Origin: Leptospira venezuelensis
GTDB lineage: Bacteria > Spirochaetota > Leptospiria > Leptospirales > Leptospiraceae
Reading direction: 5' to 3'
Length of the DNA: 16,518 nucleotides
Assembly (NCBI RefSeq): GCF_002150035.1
Contig: NZ_NETS01000005.1
Span: 1 to 16,518 of the forward strand
Below, piece by piece: positions 1 through 6,877 of this stretch; the stretch's first letter is position 1, and each line of letters starts with the position of its first letter. Under the pieces are notes generated by a model. That model made no database searches. It was not told the origin of the DNA and saw nothing but the letters and a program-made list of their open reading frames with translations. Position numbers and translations under genes: made by a program.

Positions 1-282
1 ACATAAGGAGTTTTCACTAGCAACTAAGTGAACCGTGTTTCCAACTAAAGTATACTTCCCAGAATTTCCTCCACAGCCTTCACCTATAAATTCTTCAATA
101 TAACTGTCGTCCATTTTAAACGTCATCATATTCCCATAAGAAAATAACATTCCAAAACTAGACCATTGGTTTTTGAGCAATTTATCCTTTGTTAAAATGC
201 CAAGTGGAGTATTTGTTTCTTCTTTTATGCAGCTAACTAGTAGTATTATTGTAAATAGAATATTTTTTTTAATAGTTTTCAT
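1..282 (-). CDS. Partial putative lipoprotein (cassette 0)
   Basis: The frame opens at an ATG at 282 and runs off the left edge of the window, giving at least 94 residues. The N-terminus is MKTIKKNILFTIILLVSC: two lysines, a hydrophobic stretch and a Cys at residue 18 preceded by L-V-S. This is a lipobox, so the protein is probably a lipid-anchored envelope protein. After the Cys comes a short linker and a soluble domain with a Gly- and Cys-containing stretch (GEGCGGNSGKY). I do not recognise the family. The start lies only 13 bp from the left end of attC 1, leaving almost no room for a private promoter. The cassette's own attC and 3' end lie outside the window. Confidence 0.75.
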   Translation of the reverse strand, partial: MKTIKKNILFTIILLVSCIKEETNTPLGILTKDKLLKNQWSSFGMLFSYGNMMTFKMDDSYIEEFIGEGCGGNSGKYTLVGNTVHLVASENSLC

Positions 283-295
283 TGTTCATCATGGC

Positions 296-437
296 GTATA
301 ACGACCAAGGTGCTCCGACGTTCGCAACGGCACGAACTTGCGCAAGCAAGTGCAGTGACGGACGCGAATGTGCCGAAGGCCAAGCGAGCGGGTTGCGAAG
401 CAAGCCCCGAGCGGCGCGGAGGCACCGTAAGTTATCC
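296..437 (-). repeat. attC 1 (142 bp)
   Basis: Left R box gtataac, right R box gttatcc. L boxes ggtgctccg and cggaggcacc pair, leaving one unpaired G on the plus strand. This C/G variant of the common L box is shared only with attC 16, which belongs to the duplicate of this cassette. Inner arms ttcgc/gcgaa and cttgc/gcaag also pair. Confidence 0.88.
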
Positions 438-705
438 GACGTTTCAGCCACTATTACTAAATATTTTACACCCTGCGAAGCGGAAGAATTTATTATAACA
501 AACTCTGTCCGCCTCTCTATGCTATCATCAAACACCACAAGCCGCACTAAATGAAAAGCCTGAATCGTAAGATGTACTTCAAAGCATAGCGGGTATTAGA
601 AAAAAGCAGCTAATTAATTATCAAGCGACCAACCGCTTGAGTTCAACGAATGCAAACCTTGAAATTAAGAAATAAACAAAAAAACAAATTATGGCTGAAA
701 TGTTC
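438..705. other. Body of cassette 1, no intact gene; duplicate of the body at 12330-12597
   Basis: This 268-bp body has no convincing minus-strand gene, unlike most cassettes here. It is exactly as long as the body at 12330-12597 and clearly homologous to it over its whole length. The most conserved stretch is roughly 508-570. It may be a decayed gene, a regulatory RNA or simply a passenger. The only reading frame supported by both copies is on the plus strand and is listed separately. Confidence 0.7.
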
Positions 706-711
706 GGATAA
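499..711 (+). pseudogene. Degenerate plus-strand reading frame, copy 1
   Basis: Compared with the copy at 12391-12603, this 213-nt stretch aligns without indels and would encode a related hydrophilic peptide ending EMFG, its TAA lying inside the left R box of attC 2. Here it is interrupted by in-frame TAA codons at 568-570 and 673-675. Both copies also have a conserved TAA just upstream, so no complete gene can be drawn. By my count, differences between the copies favour third codon positions (about 12 third, 9 second, 4 first), which weakly suggests past coding. The strand is opposite to all other cassette genes. It could equally be non-coding DNA with a chance frame. Confidence 0.35.
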
Positions 712-845
712 CGACCAAGCCTTGGCGACGTTCACGACGGCACGAGCTTGCATAAGCAAGCGCAGTGACGGAAGTGAATGTGGCGAAGCCTGGAGCGAGG
801 GTGCGAAAGCAGCCCGAAGCGTAACGCCAGAGGCGAAAGTTAGGC
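706..845 (-). repeat. attC 2 (140 bp)
   Basis: Left R box ggataac, right R box gttaggc. The L boxes gccttggcg and cgccagaggc are a distinct sequence class, yet remain complementary with the same single unpaired G on the plus strand. Confidence 0.87.
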
Positions 846-885
846 GCAGTTTAAAAGAATTAGAAAATCATTTGAATTATTATTG

Positions 886-1617
886 CTATTCAAAGACACT
901 TCTCGAAGATTCTAAAGGATAATCGGCATCTATTCTTTCATAGAGAATTTCATTGTCACTATTTTTTACGCGAGTAGCTGAAACCCATTTCCCTTCGATT
1001 TTCTTAAGTCTCAACATCTGAGTAAAGCTGCCATTTCGAGCAGTCATAAAAATGTTATAAGCTTGCTCCGGATCATGCTCAATATTCCAGGCGCCGACCA
1101 TACTAGCGTGAGTTGGAATCATATTACCCAGAGGTATATTAGTATCTGGATATCCCATATTAGCAAGGTTCAGATTATCCTTTATAGTTTCAAATTTTTG
1201 TAAATCAACAATTCGAACGTGGACATCATAAAGTGGATGTTTTCCGTTATGAATCACAGTGAGAATTCCCATATTGGAAAGATTATTGATTGAGCCAATT
1301 TGAATCATAGGAAAGCTTTTCCCGCCGGATATGTGGTCTATCATTTCGTTAGATTTCTGTTCAATATTATTTGCTAAAGTTGTCAACTTCGATTGAACAA
1401 CTTCAAAACTACTCTCTACTCCGACTTGCTTTTTAATTCTAAATATTTGACCCGTCATCCAACTAATAAGGAAAAAGGCTGGGGCAAACATATTTATAAA
1501 CGCTTTTAAGGTCCATGATTGATTTGGTGCGGCTCCAGAAACATTATAGAAGGCCCAAAATAAAGATAAAATCAGCGGAAATGTAAATTCTCGAAAAAGT
1601 TGTTTTATAATTTTCAT
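886..1617 (-). CDS. Membrane protein with two N-terminal helices and a soluble C-terminal domain (cassette 2)
   Basis: The 243-residue product begins MKIIKQLFREF. Two hydrophobic segments are visible, about residues 11-29 and 39-59, followed by a basic stretch (FRIKKQ) and a probable short coiled coil at about 70-95 (FEVVQSKLTTLANNIEQKSNEM). The remaining 140 or so residues look soluble and probably cytoplasmic. I do not recognise the domain. The overall plan, an N-terminal hairpin plus a coiled-coil linker and a small beta-rich domain, occurs in many accessory-region proteins of unknown role. The start is supported by AAAGGA about 10 nt upstream. The ATG is 24 bp from attC 3, and the stop is 40 bp from attC 2, so the gene fills its cassette. 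Confidence 0.8.
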   Translation of the reverse strand: MKIIKQLFREFTFPLILSLFWAFYNVSGAAPNQSWTLKAFINMFAPAFFLISWMTGQIFRIKKQVGVESSFEVVQSKLTTLANNIEQKSNEMIDHISGGKSFPMIQIGSINNLSNMGILTVIHNGKHPLYDVHVRIVDLQKFETIKDNLNLANMGYPDTNIPLGNMIPTHASMVGAWNIEHDPEQAYNIFMTARNGSFTQMLRLKKIEGKWVSATRVKNSDNEILYERIDADYPLESSRSVFE

Positions 1618-1641
1618 TTTATAAAGATCCTTTTAAATTGC

Positions 1642-1784
1642 GCCTAACGACCAAGGTGTTCCGACGTTTCACGCTGGCGCGAGACTTGCCCTGCAAGGCG
1701 AGTGACAGTAGTGAAATGTGGCGTAGCCCGAGCGAGAGTCGCGTTAGCGATCTCGAAGCGTAGCGGAAGCACCGAAAGTTATAC
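1642..1784 (-). repeat. attC 3 (143 bp)
   Basis: Left R box gcctaac, right R box gttatac. Common L-box class ggtgttccg/cggaagcacc with the extra G. Belongs to the BrnT-like/CopG-like cassette to its right. Confidence 0.88.
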
Positions 1785-1810
1785 GCAGTCGTGTATCTGA
1801 TTAGATTAAA

Positions 1811-2119
1811 TTATTTTTCAACCAGCTTACCAGTAACAAACTTATGGATTAAACTAGATATTAACGTCTGATAAGGAAGACCTTCTTCAAACGCCTTTCT
1901 TTGAATAGAATCTAAATCAATTTGATTTAATCTTATATTAATTCTTTTATTCTTGCTCAAAGTCTTGGAGGCAGCTTTTCGATATAAATCCAATTTCTTC
2001 TTTTTATCTGAAGATGAGATTGGAACCCACTCACCTGCTTCGAAAGAATTAAGTATGTCCTGCTCTTCTTTGGACATAGAGGGAGATTTAGTAATAGTAT
2101 TGGTTATCCTTTTTTTCAT
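1811..2119 (-). CDS. CopG/BrnA-like antitoxin of a TA pair (cassette 3)
   Basis: This 102-residue protein ends in a ribbon-helix-helix type segment: NKRINIRLNQIDLDSIQRKAFEEGLPYQTLISSLIHKFVTG at about residues 57-97. A beta strand (INIRL) is followed by two helices, as in CopG and BrnA DNA-binding domains. In TA modules such domains bind the operon's operator, while the other half of the protein neutralises the toxin. Here the N-terminal half (about 1-55, with GEWVPI) would be the toxin-binding part. Its ATG overlaps the stop of the upstream gene as ATGA, and AAGG lies about 7 nt upstream inside that gene, so the two are translationally coupled. Toxin-first order matches brnTA. The family assignment rests on fold-like pattern and context. 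Confidence 0.75.
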   Translation of the reverse strand: MKKRITNTITKSPSMSKEEQDILNSFEAGEWVPISSSDKKKKLDLYRKAASKTLSKNKRINIRLNQIDLDSIQRKAFEEGLPYQTLISSLIHKFVTGKLVEK

Positions 2120-2403
2120 TCTTCACCTTCTCTATCTTTAATATAATCTCTCGTGGCTTTTCTACTTGGGATTATTGTTTTAAGAAATATTTCACTCTTT
2201 GATTCAACAAATGGGACCAAATACGCATAACCATCAAGTTCAATTACAAAGATTTTCTGTCCTGGATATTTCTTCGAATTTGGATGATCATAGATGTCCA
2301 AGAGAAATCCTTTTTCAATTTGAAATAAGATATCTTCGAAAGAGATACCTCTTTCCTCTCTAAGCCATTCATTCTTATCTGAATCCCAAGCATATTCTTT
2401 CAC
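2116..2403 (-). CDS. BrnT-like (RelE-fold) toxin of a TA pair (cassette 3)
   Basis: The 95-residue product starts at GTG (2403) with YAWDSDKNEWLREERGISFEDILF and ends KTIIPSRKATRDYIKD. BrnT (DUF497) toxins share this frame: an N-terminal W-D-x-x-K-N segment, a conserved I-x-F-x-D, and a C-terminal R-K-A-T. BrnT folds like RelE and is a ribonuclease inhibiting translation. This protein diverges from classical BrnT in the middle, where a GYAYLVPFVE strand takes the usual position, so BrnT-like is the safe call. It overlaps the antitoxin by 4 nt. A TTGACA box and a weak -10 lie directly upstream, placing the likely transcription start within a few bases of the GTG. Confidence 0.72.
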   Translation of the reverse strand: MKEYAWDSDKNEWLREERGISFEDILFQIEKGFLLDIYDHPNSKKYPGQKIFVIELDGYAYLVPFVESKSEIFLKTIIPSRKATRDYIKDREGEE

Positions 2404-2411
2404 TCAGATCA

Positions 2412-2441
2412 ATTCTGATGACAATGTATGCCTTTTGTCAA
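2412..2441 (-). promoter_or_regulatory. Candidate sigma-70 promoter of the cassette 3 TA pair
   Basis: On the minus strand, TTGACA (2436-2441) is followed after 18 bp by CAGAAT (2412-2417), a 4/6 match to TATAAT. The GTG start is 8 nt further on, so a transcript would have little or no leader. The -35 is perfect and the -10 weak. Confidence 0.4.
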
Positions 2442-2538
2442 CTAGTTAAATTTTCCAAATTCTAAGCTTTTAATCAAGTTTCTATGAGATGCAAAAAGGA
2501 ACTCCGGTTCTATTAAAGTATGATTTTAACACGATTGC

Positions 2539-2695
2539 GTATAACGACCAAGGCTTGACGACGTTGGCGTGCTGAACGAAGTGAAGACAGGCATGAGAAT
2601 TGCTCTGCAATTCGAATGACTGAGCCAATGTGCCGAAGGCCAAGCGAGAGTTGCGAAGCAATCTCGAAGCGACGCGTCAGAGCCGACAGTTAGGC
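2539..2695 (-). repeat. attC 4 (157 bp)
   Basis: Left R box gtataac, right R box gttaggc. L boxes ggcttgacg/cgtcagagcc pair with one extra G. Nearly identical to attC 9 and attC 17, which share the longer central arm containing gctgaacg, gtgaagacag and gaattgc/gcaattc. Confidence 0.88.
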
Positions 2696-2800
2696 GGCGT
2701 GACAATTCTAACAATAAAGTTTTCTACTTCACCACTTTAATCCTAAGAGCATAAAACATAAACTTAAGACAGCAGCAAATTAGAAAATCGTATGTTACGC

Positions 2801-3115
2801 TTACTTTAGTCCATACTCTTTATTTAAATCTAAAATATAGTGACCGATAATTATATTTTTCGAATGATCGTTAACTAAAACCAAAAAAATGTTCTTATGG
2901 GTTTCAGCAGAAATGAGAATATGGTCATAATCATTATCCATTCTATAAATATTGCTTACTTCATGATTCGAGAATGAGATCCCCTTAAAATCATTTTTAG
3001 AGATCTCATCATAATATTCCCAAAAATTTGTAGTTATTCGATCATCTCCTTCTTTAAGCTCAGCTGGGTTAGAGATAGATTTTCTAAATTCATTTTCTTT
3101 TAGTAATTTAATCAT
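2801..3115 (-). CDS. Hypothetical 104-aa protein (cassette 4)
   Basis: I place the start at the ATG at 3115 (MIKLLKENEFRKSI), the first one outside attC 5. The frame stays open further upstream only because it runs through the repeat, and that extension is low-complexity Arg/Ser sequence with no support. The product is acidic and soluble, with an aromatic region (NFWEYYDEI) and a strand-rich second half (DHILISAETHKNIFLVLVN). Size and character resemble small immunity-type or SMI1-neighbour proteins common in cassettes, but I cannot name a family. The ATG is 14 bp from the attC 5 core, so expression probably depends on read-through or on a promoter within the repeat. Confidence 0.7.
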   Translation of the reverse strand: MIKLLKENEFRKSISNPAELKEGDDRITTNFWEYYDEISKNDFKGISFSNHEVSNIYRMDNDYDHILISAETHKNIFLVLVNDHSKNIIIGHYILDLNKEYGLK

Positions 3116-3129
3116 ATTTTTGTCATGCC

Positions 3130-3271
3130 GCCTAACGACCGAGGTGTTCCGACGTTTACGACGGCGCGAGCTTGCGAAAGCAAGCGCAGTGACGGAAGTA
3201 AATGTGGCGTAGCCCGAGCGAGTGGTCGCGTTAGCGATCCACGAGCGGAGCGGAAGCACCGATAGTTAGAC
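3130..3271 (-). repeat. attC 5 (142 bp)
   Basis: Left R box gcctaac, right R box gttagac. L boxes ggtgttccg/cggaagcacc with extra G; the spacer after the left R box is gaccga instead of gaccaa. The right flank pairs with the left flank of attC 6 over about 18 nt with one wobble. Confidence 0.88.
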
Positions 3272-3301
3272 GAAGTGCTCAAGTATCACAAAACTGAAAT
3301 T

Positions 3302-4603
3302 CTATTCATTCAAAGGGCTATTAACAAAATCTGAATTTCCTTCTTCATCTTGTTGTGTTTTAATCTCTTTTTCTGCATCTTCAAATATCTCTTCGCTGAA
3401 ATCTTTATTGTAGATTTCCTTAAATGCCCGTAAAAATCCTTCAGTATTGCGAAACTCACGCAAGAGAGGCCATTCTTTACAATATTGTTCAGTCAACTCT
3501 TCCCGAACAGCGGGACTTTTCATTAAAGTTTCTGCTAATTCAAATTTATTTTCCAGAACCGCTATGGCGAAGTGATACTTTGGATGGAATGGGGTCCAAT
3601 CAATAGAATGTAACAACTGCTCAAATGGCTTTTCTTGATATTTCAAAGCGATGCATAAATTAATAAGAAAATAGTATTTCATTTCTCCTTTAGAGACCAG
3701 TACCTCAGGGATATTCATTGCAAACTGAAACATTCTTTCTGCAAGTCCCCAGCGTTCCTCAATTAATAAATCAACTGATTTATTATTCAGACTTTTGTCC
3801 GCTTCTTCAAGTGAATCCGGAAATAATCTCCTTACGGAAGCTTGTACAATTCTTTGAGCAAGCTCATAGAATATATCGATAGATTTCTTTATATAAAGAT
3901 CGCTTGCAGAAAGATATGAGTCTTCTTTAATTTTTTCATTTATGGGAATGTTAAATTTTTTACAGTTATTAATATAATCAGATGAAACTGTTCCACCGGT
4001 ATGCGCAAAAAGATTTCTGCGTTCAGTGATTTCTAAGAAATCTTTCCAAAAAGGAAAATTATCAATTATACCCAATTTCAATTTAGTATCTATGAATGAG
4101 ATCTGATTAAAATGCGAATCACGCATCAAAGACTCAATCTCTTTGTAAATAATTTCATCCTTGAAAGCTTCTAACGAAACAATTTCCATTACGTCTTTGT
4201 AAGATATCTTCTTCTCTACATTTTTAAGCCAGCCTGGATTTTGTTCGTAAGACACTCGCAGGACCCCTGAAAAAAACTCATCATATTTAGATACTATCGT
4301 AATAATGATAGCCTGACGAAACATCATATCGCCTCGTCGCATCTTGCGTATATGACTTGCAAATTCTTTGATATCCTGAAAGGACTTAAATCTAATTCCT
4401 TGTCCCTTTTCGGTTTGAATTTCCTCGGAAACCTCTTTAATCCTAAGACTTCTTTCTTCATCTTTACTTTGCAGAACAGGCAGCACCAAAGATACCATTT
4501 CTCCGATACAATCTAGATCATTTAAAAAGGCAGAAAGAGTAACAAAAAGAACCTCCCAAGGATCTAATTTCGTCAATCTATCTTCATCGATTTCTTTTGA
4601 CAT
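3302..4603 (-). CDS. Large alpha-helical protein with HEPN-like R-x4-H motif (cassette 5)
   Basis: At 433 residues this is the largest cassette product here. It is almost wholly helical and charged, without signal peptide or membrane segments. Residues 195-204, RRNLFAHTGG, contain R196-N-L-F-A-H201, the R-x4-H signature of HEPN domains, preceded by helices (about 95-190) with the usual FWKDFLEITERRN context. HEPN proteins with this motif are often RNases in toxin-antitoxin, abortive-infection and CRISPR systems. The C-terminal part (about 265-400) resembles TPR-like helical repeats and could be a sensor or partner surface. The start is well supported: AGGA 7 nt upstream, and TATAAT at 4627-4632 with no good -35. 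Catalytic activity is inferred from the motif alone; it could be a non-catalytic HEPN scaffold. Confidence 0.8.
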   Translation of the reverse strand: MSKEIDEDRLTKLDPWEVLFVTLSAFLNDLDCIGEMVSLVLPVLQSKDEERSLRIKEVSEEIQTEKGQGIRFKSFQDIKEFASHIRKMRRGDMMFRQAIIITIVSKYDEFFSGVLRVSYEQNPGWLKNVEKKISYKDVMEIVSLEAFKDEIIYKEIESLMRDSHFNQISFIDTKLKLGIIDNFPFWKDFLEITERRNLFAHTGGTVSSDYINNCKKFNIPINEKIKEDSYLSASDLYIKKSIDIFYELAQRIVQASVRRLFPDSLEEADKSLNNKSVDLLIEERWGLAERMFQFAMNIPEVLVSKGEMKYYFLINLCIALKYQEKPFEQLLHSIDWTPFHPKYHFAIAVLENKFELAETLMKSPAVREELTEQYCKEWPLLREFRNTEGFLRAFKEIYNKDFSEEIFEDAEKEIKTQQDEEGNSDFVNSPLNE

Positions 4604-4626
4604 CTTTCAGTCCTACTCTATTCTTT

Positions 4627-4632
4627 ATTATA
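4627..4632 (-). promoter_or_regulatory. Perfect -10 hexamer (TATAAT) upstream of the HEPN-like gene
   Basis: TATAAT on the minus strand, about 24 nt before the ATG at 4603. The -35 position would fall at the attC 6 R box and has no recognisable TTGACA, so the promoter is weak or depends on repeat sequence. Confidence 0.3.
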
Positions 4633-4646
4633 TTTTTGAGCATTTC

Positions 4647-4802
4647 GTCTAACGACCAAGGGTTGGCGACGTTCCGCGAGTGCGTAAGCACTTGGCATGA
4701 GACTTGCCTCTGCAAGGCGAATGACAAAGCGGAATGTGGCGAAAGCCTGGAGCGAGGGTCGCGTAGCGATCCCGAAGCGTAACGCCAAGCCGATAGTTAT
4801 AC
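4647..4802 (-). repeat. attC 6 (156 bp)
   Basis: Left R box gtctaac, right R box gttatac. L boxes gggttggcg/cgccaagccg still pair with one extra G. Carries the alternative inner arm gttccgc/gcggaat shared with attC 7 and attC 10. Confidence 0.85.
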
Positions 4803-4827
4803 GAAGGTGCCAATATATTTAAGCAGA

Positions 4828-5115
4828 TTATTTTAACAATCGAGCTGAATGATGAATAGTAACAATTTCAATATTTTGAGAGTTGCCTACTCTATGGACT
4901 ATTCTATAATTTCCAGATAGTCGTTCACGAAGATTTTCAATATTGAATTCGGGGACTACCCTACCCATTCATGGAAAGTTTGGTATATTCTCTACAACAT
5001 CTATTATTTTATTCACAACATTTAATGCATAAACTTCAGAGTCTTTAGCAATATAATCGTAAATATCTTGTAAATCCGATTTGGCTCTAAGAGACCAAAT
5101 TATCTCTTTCGCCAT
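4828..5115 (-). pseudogene. ParE/RelE-family toxin interrupted by a stop codon (cassette 6)
   Basis: The frame begins MAKEIIWSLRAKSDLQDIYDYIAKDS, a classic ParE/RelE N-terminus, and ends RLSGNYRIVHRVGNSQNIEIVTIHHSARLLK, the family's C-terminal strands with the usual Y-R-I-V and HH-S-R-L. Between them, at 4969-4971, an in-frame TGA replaces a codon just before MGRVVPEF; the family normally reads on through P-x-x-G-R-x-V-P-E. Only 48 residues would be made before the stop. Without the TGA the product would be a normal 95 residues. The preceding antitoxin gene is also broken. Either the module is dead, or there is a sequencing error or unusual recoding. No selenocysteine signal is evident. Confidence 0.82.
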
Positions 5116-5287
5116 TTAGTTATTTCTTCTAAAACTTGTTTATGCGAAATTATTTTATTGCTATCTAAATCTGATAAGCCTTCCTGAACTTTCTTTGAGA
5201 AAAAAGTTCCTCCATGATATCATCAAATGATGAATCATCTGGCAAATTCTCGATAAGATCAAGAGCCTGTTGCTTTGTCGAAGACAT
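5100..5287 (-). pseudogene. Frameshifted antitoxin partner of the ParE/RelE toxin (cassette 6)
   Basis: The gene starts MSSTKQQALDLIENLPDDSSFDDIMEELF, typical of RelB/ParD-like cassette antitoxins (P-D-D-x-[ST]-F-D-D-I-M). It then shifts frame at a run of six A/T pairs at 5200-5205. After restoring one T the protein would continue SKKVQEGLSDLDSNKIISHKQVLEEITKWRKR, the expected C-terminal part with the EGL-D and H-x-x-V-L pattern. As sequenced, the product ends after 40 residues (stop in FRKAYQI). The restored frame overlaps the toxin start by 16 nt, a normal arrangement. A homopolymer indel is a common sequencing artefact, but the independent TGA in the toxin gene favours real decay. Confidence 0.78.
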
Positions 5288-5408
5288 GATTTATATTTAG
5301 GTTTTCAATCTATTATTGTCAAATAGAATTTAGATGACTATTAGTCATCAAACTCGGCCTATCTTCTTTATACTATTTCATATATGCAGAATTTTTTTTG
5401 GCACTTTC

Positions 5409-5565
5409 GTATAACGTCCAACGCTTGGCGACGTTCCGCGAGTCCGTAGGACTTGGCGCGAGAATTGCTCTGCAATTCGAGTGACAAAGCGGAATGTGGC
5501 GTAAGCCCAAGCGAGCGGGTCGCGTTAGCGAACCCCGAAGCGCAGTGCCAAGCTGTTAGTTAAGC
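5409..5565 (-). repeat. attC 7, atypical (157 bp)
   Basis: Left R box gtataac followed by gtcca instead of gacca; right R box gttaagc preceded by ctgttag. The L boxes gcttggcg and tgccaagc pair flush, without the extra G seen in most other copies. Inner arms gttccgc/gcggaat and gaattgc/gcaattc are intact. It serves a body without an ORF. Confidence 0.8.
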
Positions 5566-5870
5566 GACGTGACTGCACGGACAACAATAGTGTCCGAACC
5601 CATTCTCTACTTATAAAAAAATTTAATACGGACAAATTGCAGAAATCTACAATATTCCATCCGTTTCATTCGCACATTCTAATTTAATCTTAGTGAAACA
5701 GTTACGCATTAAAGCGGTTACCTTAAGGCTATATCGCAGGCCAGCACTCCACTAGTGCGTTGAAACGCATGCTCATAGATAGAAATCTAAATAAATCTTA
5801 GAAAAAATTCACAAGAAATCCAAGCTTCAAAACTAAAAAATAATAATAAAGAAAATTTGCAGTCATGTCC
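5566..5870. other. Body of cassette 7, no ORF
   Basis: About 305 bp without a credible gene in any frame; the longest minus-strand frame is a 15-codon MSMRFNALVECWPAI near 5755. The body does have the standard terminal inverted repeat (gtgactgca at 5569 against tgcagtcat at 5858). A more GC-rich patch at about 5715-5775 contains small palindromes (gcgttgaaacgc). It could encode a small RNA or carry a promoter for neighbours; nothing proves either. Confidence 0.6.
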
Positions 5871-6010
5871 GCTTAACGACCAAGGTGTTCCGACGTTTGC
5901 AATGGCGCGAGACTTGCTCTGCAAGGCGAGTGACAGAAGCAAATGTGGCGAAGCCCGAGCGAGAGTCGCGTAGCGATCTCGAAGCGGAGCGGAAGCACCG
6001 ATAGTTAAGC
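5871..6010 (-). repeat. attC 8 (140 bp)
   Basis: Both R boxes are the same type (gcttaac and gttaagc), one of three sites here whose own R boxes match. L boxes ggtgttccg/cggaagcacc with extra G; central arms tttgc/gcaaa and gacttgc/gcaaggc. Confidence 0.88.
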
Positions 6011-6024
6011 GCTGGTTGAGTTTC

Positions 6025-6675
6025 TTAATGAACTTTTAAGATCTCTCTCAATTTCAAAGAAATTTCATCTGCTTTATTCAAAACCATAAAATGACCTCCA
6101 TCGGCAATAGAAATCGGAGCTTTTATGAGCTTAAATGGAAATAATCTATCATTAGTTCCATGCAAATGAATTAAGTCAGATTGATAATCTTGATTATCCC
6201 ATTTTAATATAGATTTCAAGGCCCATTTAAGAAAGCTACCGTCAGTATTTGTTATGAAACTTTTTAAAAGATCTATATCCTCTTTAGAAGTAATTCCGAA
6301 ATAGTAGCTTAAAATTGGGTTATATAATTTTAGCAAAAACGATGGAATTATGCTAATTAGCCTTAGAAAGCTAATAATACGATAAATTACAGGCTTCTCT
6401 GAATTCGATTTAATACTTGAGATAATAACGATTTGTTTTACTAAGATGTGTTTCGAAATCTCCAAAGCCATTATCCCACCGAAAGAAACACCCATTAAAA
6501 TAACTTCATCCTTTAAATCAATTTGGCTTAGTAATCTCTTTGAGTATTTTGAAAGAGGTTCATTTAATTCTGGCTTTATCCAAGATATATATTTTATATT
6601 TATATTTCCGAAATTGAGCCTATGAAATACTCGTTCGTCCGCCCCTAACCCACTTATTAAATAGATGTTCTTCAC
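6025..6675 (-). CDS. Alpha/beta hydrolase (cassette 8)
   Basis: The 216-residue product starts at GTG (6675) with MKNIYLISGLGADERVFHRL, the first strand and oxyanion-loop region of alpha/beta hydrolases. The nucleophile elbow is G62-V-S64-F-G66, and the other triad members are probably D176 (HGTNDRLFP) and H195 (ADGGHFMV). The fold is compact, with a reduced helical cap at about 90-160. There is no signal peptide, so it should act in the cytoplasm. Substrate cannot be read from sequence; small esterases, thioesterases or lactonases are all possible. The GTG is 34 bp from attC 9 and the stop 14 bp from attC 8. Upstream AGAAAAA is at best a weak ribosome site. Confidence 0.85.
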   Translation of the reverse strand: MKNIYLISGLGADERVFHRLNFGNINIKYISWIKPELNEPLSKYSKRLLSQIDLKDEVILMGVSFGGIMALEISKHILVKQIVIISSIKSNSEKPVIYRIISFLRLISIIPSFLLKLYNPILSYYFGITSKEDIDLLKSFITNTDGSFLKWALKSILKWDNQDYQSDLIHLHGTNDRLFPFKLIKAPISIADGGHFMVLNKADEISLKLREILKVH

Positions 6676-6709
6676 TTTTTCTTTTTACGGAACATTTAAC
6701 GCAACTGGC

Positions 6710-6866
6710 GCTTAACGACTAAGGCTTGACGACGTTGGCGAGCTGAACGTAGTGAAGACAGACACGAGAATTGCTTTGCAATTCGAGTGACTGAGCCAAT
6801 GTGCCGAAGGCCAAGCGAGAGTTGCGAAGCAATCTCGAAGCGATGCGTCAGAGCCGACAGTTATAC
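6710..6866 (-). repeat. attC 9 (157 bp)
   Basis: Left R box gcttaac, right R box gttatac. L boxes ggcttgacg/cgtcagagcc with extra G. The spacer after the left R box is gacta instead of gacca. Close relative of attC 4 and attC 17. Confidence 0.88.
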
Positions 6867-6877
6867 GCCGTGACAAC

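Noticed and set aside
269..547. Minus-strand frame in cassette 1 (with counterpart at 12233-12469)
   Set aside because: It runs through the attC, and the two copies start at different places with no ribosome site; the conservation is explained by duplication of the whole cassette.
282..554. Plus-strand open frames running through attC 1, and similar ones through attC 2, 6, 10, 12, 16 and 17
   Set aside because: They are created by the GC-rich repeat, have Arg/Ser/Ala-rich low-complexity translations, and recur wherever the repeat does.
3116..3259. 5' extension of the cassette 4 gene into attC 5
   Set aside because: The added residues are encoded by the repeat; a good ATG follows directly outside it.
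4969..4971. Selenocysteine at the TGA of the ParE-like gene
   Set aside because: No SECIS-like hairpin is evident downstream, the family has no selenoproteins known to me, and the adjacent antitoxin gene is also broken.
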